A DNA stretch of 20,507 bases. Origin: a virus. The number at the start of each line of letters is the position of its first letter. Positions within the stretch are counted from its first letter, which is position 1. The translations under genes and the position numbers were made by a program. Positions 12,435 through 18,093 of the stretch are shown here, one piece after another. The notes beneath the pieces were generated by a model. That model was not told the DNA's origin and made no database searches. It saw only the letters and a list, made by a program, of their open reading frames with translations. The stretch covers positions 1 to 20,507 of the IMG/VR virus record IMGVR_UViG_3300034998_000069. One strand, given 5' to 3'.

Positions 12435-13148
12435 ATGGAAGATATAAAATTAATACACGGGGATAGCTTACAAGGCTTAAAAGGCTATGGAGATAATTAT
12501 TTTGATGTGGCTATTATTGACCCACCTTACGGAATCAAAATGGATGGTAGAGGGATGCCAAGTGAAGCAGGATTAGCAAAGCAAAAAAACGGGAATAAAT
12601 TATCTGTAAAAAGAAACAATTATAAAGGCAAAGAATGGGATAGTAACAGCCCTGATAAGTGTTTTTTTGATGAAGTTATGAGGGTTTCTAAAAATCAAAT
12701 AATTTGGGGTGCAAATCACTTTATAAGTAAAATACCTTATGATAGTAGTTGTTGGATTGTATGGGATAAGGTAAACGGAACAACAAATCAAAGTGATTGC
12801 GAATTAGCTTGGACTTCTTTTGGTACGGCAGTTAGACAGTACGAATTTATGTGGTCTGGTATGTGCCAAGGAAGCAACGAAAACGGAAGGGTAATGCAAG
12901 GCAATAAAAAACTAAATGAGAAGCGAATACACCCTACGCAGAAGCCTGTAAAGCTTTATAATTGGCTACTTAAAAACTACACGAGCGAGGGCGATTTGAT
13001 TTTAGACACCCATTTAGGAAGCGGAAGTATAGCCATAGCTTGCCACCAAATGAAACGAAAGCTAATAGCCTACGAAATAGACTCAGAATACTACGAAAAG
13101 GCTTGTAAGCGATTTAAACAACAAACTGCACAAAAAGCACTATGGTAG
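12435..13148 (+). CDS. DNA methyltransferase (N6-adenine/N4-cytosine, DPPY type)
   Basis: 237 aa. The catalytic DPPY motif (residues 29-32, IIDPPYGIKMDG) comes before the AdoMet-binding motif DTHLGSGSIAIA (191-202), the order of the beta class (N6_N4_Mtase). HPTQKP (166-171) is the usual conserved loop ahead of the AdoMet site. It transfers methyl from S-adenosylmethionine to adenine or cytosine amino groups in a DNA target. With no restriction partner nearby it is probably an orphan methylase that protects phage DNA from host restriction or alters expression. The gene is AT-rich and is bracketed by inverted repeats, suggesting insertion as a cassette. The specificity cannot be read from the sequence. 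Confidence 0.93.
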   Translation: MEDIKLIHGDSLQGLKGYGDNYFDVAIIDPPYGIKMDGRGMPSEAGLAKQKNGNKLSVKRNNYKGKEWDSNSPDKCFFDEVMRVSKNQIIWGANHFISKIPYDSSCWIVWDKVNGTTNQSDCELAWTSFGTAVRQYEFMWSGMCQGSNENGRVMQGNKKLNEKRIHPTQKPVKLYNWLLKNYTSEGDLILDTHLGSGSIAIACHQMKRKLIAYEIDSEYYEKACKRFKQQTAQKALW

Positions 13149-13159
13149 TGTTTACTGTT

Positions 13160-13194
13160 GCTAACGTTTGTGTAAACTCAATATTACTGTTAGC
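13160..13194. repeat. GCTAAC/GTTAGC inverted repeat after methyltransferase
   Basis: GCTAAC at 13160-13165 is complementary to GTTAGC at 13189-13194, 12 bases after the methyltransferase stop. The GCTAACG motif also occurs at 12105-12111 before the DUF7220-like gene, and the related ACAACG at the methyltransferase's left side. This may be a cassette boundary. Confidence 0.4.
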
Positions 13195-13214
13195 CCTCCT
13201 ATAAGGGTGGCTAA
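13190..13214. terminator. Hairpin between convergent genes
   Basis: TTAGCC (13190-13195) pairs with GGCTAA (13209-13214). The inner CCT/AGG pairs leave a three-base loop, with one mismatch and one G-T pair. It lies between the methyltransferase (plus) and the minus-strand regulators, so it may end transcription from either side. There is no clear T-run on the plus strand. The stretch 13215-13294 is AT-rich and holds only a 15-codon frame (13244-13291). Confidence 0.4.
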
Positions 13215-13294
13215 ACGTACTTATTATAATTTAAATAAAATTTATGGCATGGTTTAATTTAGAAGATAAAGAAGAAACAAAGGTTGAATAATAA

Positions 13295-13510
13295 TTAACC
13301 TGGCATACTTGTTAAATAGGCATCTCCTTTGTGTACCAATAAATTAAGCAGTGAGTCTACCGTGTAGTTGCGACCGTGTAGGATGTTGTATATAATTGTT
13401 TTGCTCATTCCTGTTTGGCGCGTGATTTCCTCAATTACGACACCTCTTTCGCTAATAATATGCGAAAGAAATTGCCCAATTAACGATCGGGCTTTCTCAT
13501 TTCTTGTCAT
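13295..13510 (-). CDS. Small XRE-like HTH protein
   Basis: 71 aa with a helix-turn-helix across residues about 24-55 (VIEEITRQTGMSKTIIYNILHGRNYTVDSLLNLL). The recognition helix is MSKTIIYNILHG, the pattern of Cro/CI-type proteins. It is a DNA-binding protein with no other domain. The start overlaps the end of the upstream gene (ATGA at 13507-13510), so the two are a bicistronic unit. It lies in a minus-strand island opposite to all neighbours, as expected of genes expressed in the lysogen. Confidence 0.7.
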   Translation of the reverse strand: MTRNEKARSLIGQFLSHIISERGVVIEEITRQTGMSKTIIYNILHGRNYTVDSLLNLLVHKGDAYLTSMPG

Positions 13511-13776
13511 CTTATAGCATTGAATTTCAACCAGTTATCAACCTCGTCAGTCCAATATCTAATTGGCTTTCCTGCAATATGAGGCAACCCCATACTGCGG
13601 TATTTAACCATCGTTGTATTAGACTTAATTTTAAAAAGTTCTTGTAACTCTTTAGTTGTTACCAATCTGCGTTTCGATGGGTTTTCCTTTCCTTCGATAA
13701 GCACTTCATGAAATATCCTCTTGAAGTACTCTTTAGCTTGTTGGTCATCTAGGTCAAATTGAATAAATTGTTTCAT
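13507..13776 (-). CDS. HTH protein, excisionase-like
   Basis: 89 aa. Residues 1-35 form a helical N-terminal segment (FDLDDQQAKEYFKRIFHEVL). Residues 37-86 are an HTH_17/Xis-like domain (RRLVTTKELQELFKIKSNTTMVKYRSMGLPHIAGKPIRYWTDEVDNWLKF), with 'xRYWTDEVDxWL' as the wing and final helix typical of such proteins. Being unlinked to the integrase, it could be a directionality factor or a regulator. A -7-like TATCTTTG lies on the minus strand at 13830-13837, about 50 bases upstream, but I see no -33 match at the usual distance. Confidence 0.7.
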   Translation of the reverse strand: MKQFIQFDLDDQQAKEYFKRIFHEVLIEGKENPSKRRLVTTKELQELFKIKSNTTMVKYRSMGLPHIAGKPIRYWTDEVDNWLKFNAIR

Positions 13777-13874
13777 CTTTTCGGATGGAGTTTAAAATTG
13801 CGGATAATTTCTACCTTTTTTGTTATACTCAAAGATACAAGAAAATGTACGATTATTTAGTGAGTGTGTAGGAT

Positions 13875-14099
13875 TTATGCGAAGGAAACAATTACTTGAA
13901 AAACAAACAACTCGCTAAACTGCGTATTTTGAAGAGGTTTGGTGATAAAGGGGCTGTTCCCGATGCTGTTATTGGCTTGAGCCGAGATGTATACAAAAGC
14001 TCCAGGGGAGCGATCAAATGACTTAGACCAACTGCCCGAGCTTACCGATTGCTGCTCAGTGTTACCACCTGCATTTTCATAATAGTTAGATTTAATTAA
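13875..14099 (-). pseudogene. Decayed fragment of a Bacteroidetes secreted beta-sandwich protein
   Basis: On the minus strand the frame reads YENAGGNTEQQSVSSGSW, then SKSFDRSPGAFVYISAQANN, and on to a TAA at 13875-13877. The first part looks like the middle of small Bacteroidetes lipoprotein or secreted beta-sandwich domains (pattern Y-N-A-G-G-T-E-Q ... W-S-K-S-F ... G-x-F-V-Y-I-S-A-Q). No start codon precedes it in frame before a stop at 14124-14126, and the sequence after ISAQANN no longer resembles the family. The stretch about 13930-14080 is visibly richer in GC than its surroundings, consistent with recent transfer followed by truncation. The similarity is from memory of the family, not from a search. 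Confidence 0.45.
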
Positions 14100-14110
14100 T
14101 AGGCAATCTT

Positions 14111-14419
14111 TTATTCGGGGGATTTATTCAATGCTGCAAGCTTTATTTTTATTCGTTCTAAATCCTTTTCCACTCTTTTTAAGCGGTCTTCATCTTGATT
14201 TACAATCATTTTACCTCTTCCAAACAATAAATATTCGTAATTCAAGTCTTCAAAGGTGTGAATTATATTGAGCAATTTGTCAACACCAAAGTTTTGCCCC
14301 TTACAAATGTTTCCAATTTGAGCTCCAGACGTTCCAATTAGTTGACCAGCTTTATTTTGACTAATCTTCTTTGCATTCAAGTACTCTTTAAATCGATGTC
14401 CTATGTTTTTCAGTAGCAT
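14111..14419 (-). CDS. XRE-type HTH regulator with coiled-coil tail (second repressor-like gene)
   Basis: 102 aa. Residues about 6-60 form a helix-turn-helix of the XRE kind (RFKEYLNAKKISQNKAGQLIGTSGAQIGNICKGQNFGVDKLLNIIHTF), followed by the short YEYLLFGRGKM linker and a charged helix (about 75-97, DEDRLKRVEKDLERIKIKLAAL) probably used for dimerisation. The design resembles short phage and plasmid repressors without a C-terminal peptidase domain. It is divergent from the packaging/head operon, with operator-like repeats in the 281-base gap upstream. A candidate promoter on its strand has TATATTTG (14487-14494) and TTG (14510-14512), 15 bases apart. Confidence 0.78.
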   Translation of the reverse strand: MLLKNIGHRFKEYLNAKKISQNKAGQLIGTSGAQIGNICKGQNFGVDKLLNIIHTFEDLNYEYLLFGRGKMIVNQDEDRLKRVEKDLERIKIKLAALNKSPE

Positions 14420-14486
14420 AAAAAATATTTTACGATATGCATCTTAAAGGAAAATATATTTTATATATTCGTTTTACTGATACAAA

Positions 14487-14512
14487 CAAATATAGTGATT
14501 TAGATGTCTCAA
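14487..14512 (-). promoter_or_regulatory. Putative promoter of the second HTH regulator
   Basis: Minus-strand TTG (14510-14512), 15 bases, then TATATTTG (14487-14494). The -7 element fits the Bacteroidetes consensus, but the gap is shorter than the usual 19, so this is tentative. The leader would be about 60 bases. Confidence 0.3.
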
Positions 14513-14595
14513 TGGCGTTTTTTTAGTTTCACAAAGAGTTTGTTATTAGGTGTTTTTACTCATTACTCGCCCCACGAGTTGTTTGCATGTTAATA

Positions 14596-14652
14596 CTAAT
14601 TAATATTAGCTTAAACGCTAATTAAGTTTGTATATTTAACAATATATATTTG
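14596..14652. promoter_or_regulatory. Putative operator and -7 boxes upstream of the late operon
   Basis: Three half-sites alternate: CTAAT (14596-14600), ATTAG (14605-14609), CTAAT (14618-14622). The last two belong to a perfect inverted repeat ATTAGC-N6-GCTAAT (14605-14622). Two exact TAnnTTTG boxes follow: TAAGTTTG (14623-14630) and TATATTTG (14645-14652). They lie between the divergent HTH regulator and the HNH/terminase operon, where a repressor could block rightward transcription. No -33 TTG sits at the ideal distance from either box. The rest of 14420-14700 is AT-rich without other clear features. Confidence 0.4.
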
Positions 14653-14700
14653 TATTGCAAATAATGTTTATGTGTTTTTTAACGATGTAAAACTAATGAT

Positions 14701-14937
14701 ATGAGCGATTTAAGTACTAATACAACACACAAGATTACCGACACGGGTAGGCTTATTCAAGGTTATAAGGATCTTGGAAAGGGTAAATACAAAATAGAGT
14801 GGCTAATATTCCAGCGCACTCGAGGCCAATTTACCTGGGAAACCTTTAAGACTTTCAACACGAAAGCAGAACGAGATATTTGTCTCGAGCATCTACAAAG
14901 TCAAGCAAGTACACAGAAATACAGACTAAAGCACTAG
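14701..14937 (+). CDS. Small phage protein of unknown function, first of the packaging operon
   Basis: 78 aa, soluble and basic, with an apparently beta-rich middle (GKYKIEWLIFQRTRGQFTWETFKTFNTKAERDICLEHLQ). It has no membrane segment or metal-binding motif. It opens the rightward operon that continues with HNH and terminase, four bases before the HNH start. A regulatory or DNA-handling role would fit, but no family is recognised. Confidence 0.6.
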   Translation: MSDLSTNTTHKITDTGRLIQGYKDLGKGKYKIEWLIFQRTRGQFTWETFKTFNTKAERDICLEHLQSQASTQKYRLKH

Positions 14938-14940
14938 CCT

Positions 14941-15273
14941 ATGCCATATATGCCAGAACGTAAGTCTAGACCATGGATTCCGAAAGCTCGTAAGAAAACG
15001 CAGCCAAAAGAAACCAATGAGAATTGGGGTAAAACAGCCTTCTACCATTCTAAAGAGTGGCGCAGGCTGCGTGCTCGATTTAAAGCTAAGAACCCTTTAT
15101 GTGTGGAATGCGCTAAGAAGAACCGTGTGGTAGAGATGTATGCCGTCGATCACATCATAAATATTAAAGATGGCGGTGCTCCATTAGATGAGAAGAACCT
15201 CCAGAGCTTATGCGGTAGCTGTCACGCTCGTAAGACAGGGAAAGAATCAAGACGAAGGACTAATAAGAAGTAG
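14941..15273 (+). CDS. HNH endonuclease of the packaging module
   Basis: 110 aa. The HNH core is clear: FYHSKEWRRLRARF, then Cys54/Cys57 (PLCVECAKKNRVVE), Asp70-His71 (AVDHIINIKDGG), Asn86 (EKNLQSLC) and Cys91/Cys94-His95 (CGSCHARKTGKE). HNH proteins next to the terminase in HK97-like phages work with TerL in cutting concatemers at cos sites, and this position just before the small terminase fits that role. The basic N- and C-termini (KARKKTQPK; RRRTNKK) should help DNA binding. It is of a different subtype from the two other HNH proteins in the window. Confidence 0.88.
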   Translation: MPYMPERKSRPWIPKARKKTQPKETNENWGKTAFYHSKEWRRLRARFKAKNPLCVECAKKNRVVEMYAVDHIINIKDGGAPLDEKNLQSLCGSCHARKTGKESRRRTNKK

Positions 15274-15275
15274 AT

Positions 15276-15524
15276 ATGTCGAGGCAAGAACGTAGAGCAA
15301 AGCAAAGAGAAGTCGATAATCTTATGGATTATGTAGCATGGATTGAAGACCAATTTGTTGCAGCATTGTTCGAAGATGACGGTATGACATATAAAGAACT
15401 TTACGACGCTTACTTAGGTTATTGGGTACAAGTATGCACTTGGTTTAATAAGCACGTAGCGCGCCACGTACATGCGGATATTTACTACTTCAATGAAGTA
15501 TATAAGCCTGTCGAAGCTTTGTAA
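15276..15524 (+). CDS. Small acidic/aromatic phage protein, unknown
   Basis: 82 aa. A basic start (MSRQERRAKQREVDNLMDYV) is followed by an aromatic, acidic body (AWIEDQFVAALFEDDGMTYKELYDAYLGYWVQVCTWFNKHVARHV). There is no membrane segment long enough to insert. It lies between the HNH and small terminase genes, two bases after the HNH stop, and may be a packaging accessory. No family recognised. Confidence 0.6.
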   Translation: MSRQERRAKQREVDNLMDYVAWIEDQFVAALFEDDGMTYKELYDAYLGYWVQVCTWFNKHVARHVHADIYYFNEVYKPVEAL

Positions 15525-15533
15525 AAAGATTAA

Positions 15534-15600
15534 GGGGGGAGGGGGTAAATTCCTTGGAGGTAAAAGTTGCTGTAACCATTGGTGTCTAAAGAGAGACACG
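15534..15600. other. G-rich tract and hairpin before terminase, candidate cos region
   Basis: A G-rich run (six G, A, five G; 15534-15545) is followed by GGAGG (15556-15560) without a nearby start, then a perfect inverted repeat GTGTCT/AGACAC (15582-15599) two bases before the TerS ATG. In HK97-like phages the cos site lies between the genome's last genes (often HNH) and terS, so this gap is the natural place for it. The hairpin may instead control TerS translation. No cut site can be assigned from sequence alone. Confidence 0.35.
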
Positions 15601-15601
15601 T

Positions 15602-16105
15602 ATGCAGAATGCAAAACAAAAAAGTAGAATGGCCGGAAGGAAGAAAACGCCTACAAAAATGAAGATTCTTAAAGGGACGGCGCAGAAGTGTCGGATCAAT
15701 AAGAACGAGCCTGTGCCGAAAGTTGCCAAACTTGCTACGCCTAGTTATTTAGACGCGCAAGGAAAGCGAACTTTTGCCGACATGGCAAAGCTTATTGCTG
15801 ATATGCGCATTAGTGCCGCCAGCGATAAACACGCTTTGGCTATGATGGCCGACATGCATTCTATCTACCGAAAAATGCGCAAGATTTTAGAAGTCGAAGG
15901 CTTTACTTACGAAACCACCAACCAACATGGCGACACCATGTTCCGAGCTCGCCCCGAAGTAGCCATATTATCCGATGCCTGGAAGAATGTTCGCTCTATG
16001 ATGAGCGAATTCGGACTCACGCCAAGCGCCCGCGCCAAGGTTTCGGCAACGGGAGAAAAAGAAGAAGACCCTTTAAAGAAATTCCTCCTCCGAAAAAATG
16101 GCTAA
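15602..16105 (+). CDS. terS: Terminase small subunit, P27 family
   Basis: 167 aa. The N-terminus GRKKTPTKMKILKGTAQKCRINKNEPVP is the signature of phage P27-type small terminases, followed by helices for DNA binding and oligomerisation (FADMAKLIADMRISAASDKHALAMMADMHSIYRKM) and the LSDAWKNVRSMMSEFGLTPSARAKV end. It recognises the packaging site and brings TerL to it. Start: ATG 15602 gives nine extra residues; the in-frame ATG 15629 (MAGRKKTP) matches the usual family start and may be the real one. It overlaps terL by eight bases. A hairpin lies directly upstream of 15602. Confidence 0.93.
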   Translation: MQNAKQKSRMAGRKKTPTKMKILKGTAQKCRINKNEPVPKVAKLATPSYLDAQGKRTFADMAKLIADMRISAASDKHALAMMADMHSIYRKMRKILEVEGFTYETTNQHGDTMFRARPEVAILSDAWKNVRSMMSEFGLTPSARAKVSATGEKEEDPLKKFLLRKNG

Positions 16106-17771
16106 AAAGAAACTACACCCTGCTATGCAGTACGCCGCAGACGTCAGAAAAGGAAATATCCTTGCTGGGCGCTTGGTGAAACTTGCCGTTAAACGCCATA
16201 CCAAAGATTTGAAGGATGGCCACAAACGCGGTTTGTATTTCGATGAGGAAGCTGCAACGCATGCTATAGATTTCTTTGCCTTTTTAAAACATACCAAAGG
16301 CGCTCTAGCTGGGAAAACCTTTGAACTAGCCCCCTTCCAACAATTCAAACTTTGGTGTTTGTTTGGTTGGAAAAATAATGACGGCACCCGTCGGTTTAAA
16401 TACGCTTACAACGAAATCGCCCGTAAGGGTGGTAAAACCACTGAAGCCGCGGGTGTCGCCAATTATTTATTAGTAGGTGATGGCGAATCGGGAGCTGAGA
16501 TTTACACGGCTGCCACCAAAAAAGACCAGGCTAAAATTGCCTTTCACGAAGCGCAAAACCAAATTAGAAGCAGTGCGCAATTAAAAGATTATGTAGGAGT
16601 TCATAAAAACAACCTCCACATACTTGCCACCTCTTCTAAGATGGAACCGCTTTCGAGCGATTCGCATACGCTGGATGGATTAAACCCTTCGGGCGTAATA
16701 CTCGATGAGTTCCATGCGCATAAAGATCAAGGTGCCTTGTACCACGTATTAAAATCGGCAACCGGTTCGCGGGAGCAACCGCTTATCTACATTATTACCA
16801 CCGCTGGATTCAATAAAGAATCAGCTTGTTTTAAACTGCGCAAAACCTGTATTGATATACTGGAAGGGCGTAAGGTAGATGACACCATGTTCATTATGAT
16901 TTTCACCTTAGACGAAGGCGACGATTGGAAGGACGAAGAGGTGTGGATTAAAGCGAATCCCAACTTAGGGAATTCCATTTCGATGAAATACCTGAGAGAC
17001 GAATACAACCAGGCAAAGAACAATCCATCCGAAGAGGTAAACTTTAAAACCAAGAACCTTAATATTTGGACGGACAGTTCTATGGCTTGGATAAACGACG
17101 ATGATTGGATGCTTTGCAATTTACCTGGAGATCCCGACAAATTAGAAGGCCGCGTATGTTATGCCGGTTTAGACTTGGCGAGTACCACAGATGTAAACGC
17201 TTTTGTGATGGTATTCCCAGACGAAGACGGCGAATACTTTGAAGTAATCTGCCACTTCTGGATTCCAGAAATTAAGGCCCAGAAAAAAGCCGATCAAGTA
17301 GATTATTTATTATGGGCCAACCAAGGTTATGTGACACTAACTGACGGGAATATTGTCGATCATCGCATAATAGAAAGAGATATAAAAAGAATTATACAAA
17401 ACTACCACCTACAGAGTTTAGCAATTGACCGCGCACTCGCATATACGGGTCTGGCTCAAAGTCTGATGGAGGAAGAATTGCCCTTAAATAATTTCGGGCA
17501 AGGTTTTGTAAGCATGAGCGAACCAACCAAAGAGTTGGAACGTAAAATACAATTAAAAAGAATTAATCATTTTGGAAATCCCGTTTTACGCTGGATGGCT
17601 TCAAATGTAGAATTGAAGTTAGATCCTGCAGGAAACATTAAGATTGACAAAAGTAAATCATCCGAAAAGGTCGATGGGATGGTCGCTTTGGTTATGGCGC
17701 TTGGGGCGTTTATGACACCCCCCGAGAGCGAAGATTCCGTTTATCTAGAACGAGGAATTAGAACATTATAG
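16098..17771 (+). CDS. terL: Terminase large subunit (HK97/P27-type)
   Basis: 557 aa packaging motor. The ATPase domain shows the variant Walker A ARKGGKTT (108-115) and Walker B VILDEFHA (200-207, Asp203 and catalytic Glu204), with the coupling motif IITTAGF (232-238). The RNase-H-like nuclease has Asp359 (YAGLDLASTTDVNAF), Asp444 (LAIDRALAYTG) and Asp526 (EKVDGMVALVMALGAF) as metal ligands. It translocates DNA into the prohead and cuts the concatemer, helped by TerS and probably by the HNH protein. Length and motifs are intact. The start overlaps terS by eight bases. Confidence 0.97.
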   Translation: MAKKKLHPAMQYAADVRKGNILAGRLVKLAVKRHTKDLKDGHKRGLYFDEEAATHAIDFFAFLKHTKGALAGKTFELAPFQQFKLWCLFGWKNNDGTRRFKYAYNEIARKGGKTTEAAGVANYLLVGDGESGAEIYTAATKKDQAKIAFHEAQNQIRSSAQLKDYVGVHKNNLHILATSSKMEPLSSDSHTLDGLNPSGVILDEFHAHKDQGALYHVLKSATGSREQPLIYIITTAGFNKESACFKLRKTCIDILEGRKVDDTMFIMIFTLDEGDDWKDEEVWIKANPNLGNSISMKYLRDEYNQAKNNPSEEVNFKTKNLNIWTDSSMAWINDDDWMLCNLPGDPDKLEGRVCYAGLDLASTTDVNAFVMVFPDEDGEYFEVICHFWIPEIKAQKKADQVDYLLWANQGYVTLTDGNIVDHRIIERDIKRIIQNYHLQSLAIDRALAYTGLAQSLMEEELPLNNFGQGFVSMSEPTKELERKIQLKRINHFGNPVLRWMASNVELKLDPAGNIKIDKSKSSEKVDGMVALVMALGAFMTPPESEDSVYLERGIRTL

Positions 17772-17784
17772 AATAAATAGAATT

Positions 17785-18024
17785 ATGGAAAAGTACCCAG
17801 ATGAAATATTATGCTTGCTAACCGATAAGGGCTTCGATAAGAAATTCGAAACATGCATTTCAACTTTCTCTACGCACGAAGAGGCGTATGAAGCGGTTGA
17901 AGCGGTTGTTTACCACTGGTTTAAAATAAGAAACTACGCCTCGTATAATAGTTATCGTGGATGCCGAAATTTAAGATTAAAGAAAAAAATAGGCACCGAC
18001 AAAAAAAAAGCCAAACGCATTTAA
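17785..18024 (+). CDS. Small phage protein between terminase and portal, unknown
   Basis: 79 aa. The N-terminal part is acidic and helical (YPDEILCLLTDKGFDKKFETCISTFSTHEEAYEAVEAVVYHWFK); the C-terminus is strongly basic (RNLRLKKKIGTDKKKAKRI), which suggests nucleic-acid binding. It interrupts the usual terL-portal adjacency, with a 13-base gap upstream and 68 bases downstream, and is probably an inserted accessory gene. No family recognised. It is followed directly by a 15-bp palindrome. Confidence 0.55.
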   Translation: MEKYPDEILCLLTDKGFDKKFETCISTFSTHEEAYEAVEAVVYHWFKIRNYASYNSYRGCRNLRLKKKIGTDKKKAKRI

Positions 18025-18025
18025 A

Positions 18026-18040
18026 TGTAAACTGTTTACA
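18026..18040. repeat. 15-bp perfect palindrome
   Basis: TGTAAAC-T-GTTTACA, starting one base after the stop of the preceding gene. It may be a protein-binding operator or a small stem with little loop. It has no T-run and is unlikely to be a standard terminator. Confidence 0.5.
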
Positions 18041-18070
18041 CCTATAAGCTAACGCGCTACGCTACTTTTC

Positions 18071-18093
18071 AAGCACAAAATACAACTGTGCTT
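18071..18093 (+). promoter_or_regulatory. Hairpin sequestering the portal start
   Basis: AAGCACA (18071-18077) pairs with TGTGCTT (18087-18093) around a nine-base loop. The last paired base is the first base of the portal's TTG start codon (18093-18095). A stem here could limit initiation until opened by upstream ribosomes, lowering portal synthesis. Confidence 0.4.

Noticed and set aside
12435-13148. Restriction-modification system
   Set aside because: No restriction endonuclease gene lies next to the methyltransferase; the nearest HNH proteins belong to other operon blocks.
13244-13291. 15-codon frame MAWFNLEDKEETKVE
   Set aside because: Very short, with no coupling or start signal, and it ends against a convergent gene; too weak to call as a gene.
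13295-13776. Toxin-antitoxin pair
   Set aside because: Both proteins look like DNA-binding HTH proteins and neither has toxin features.
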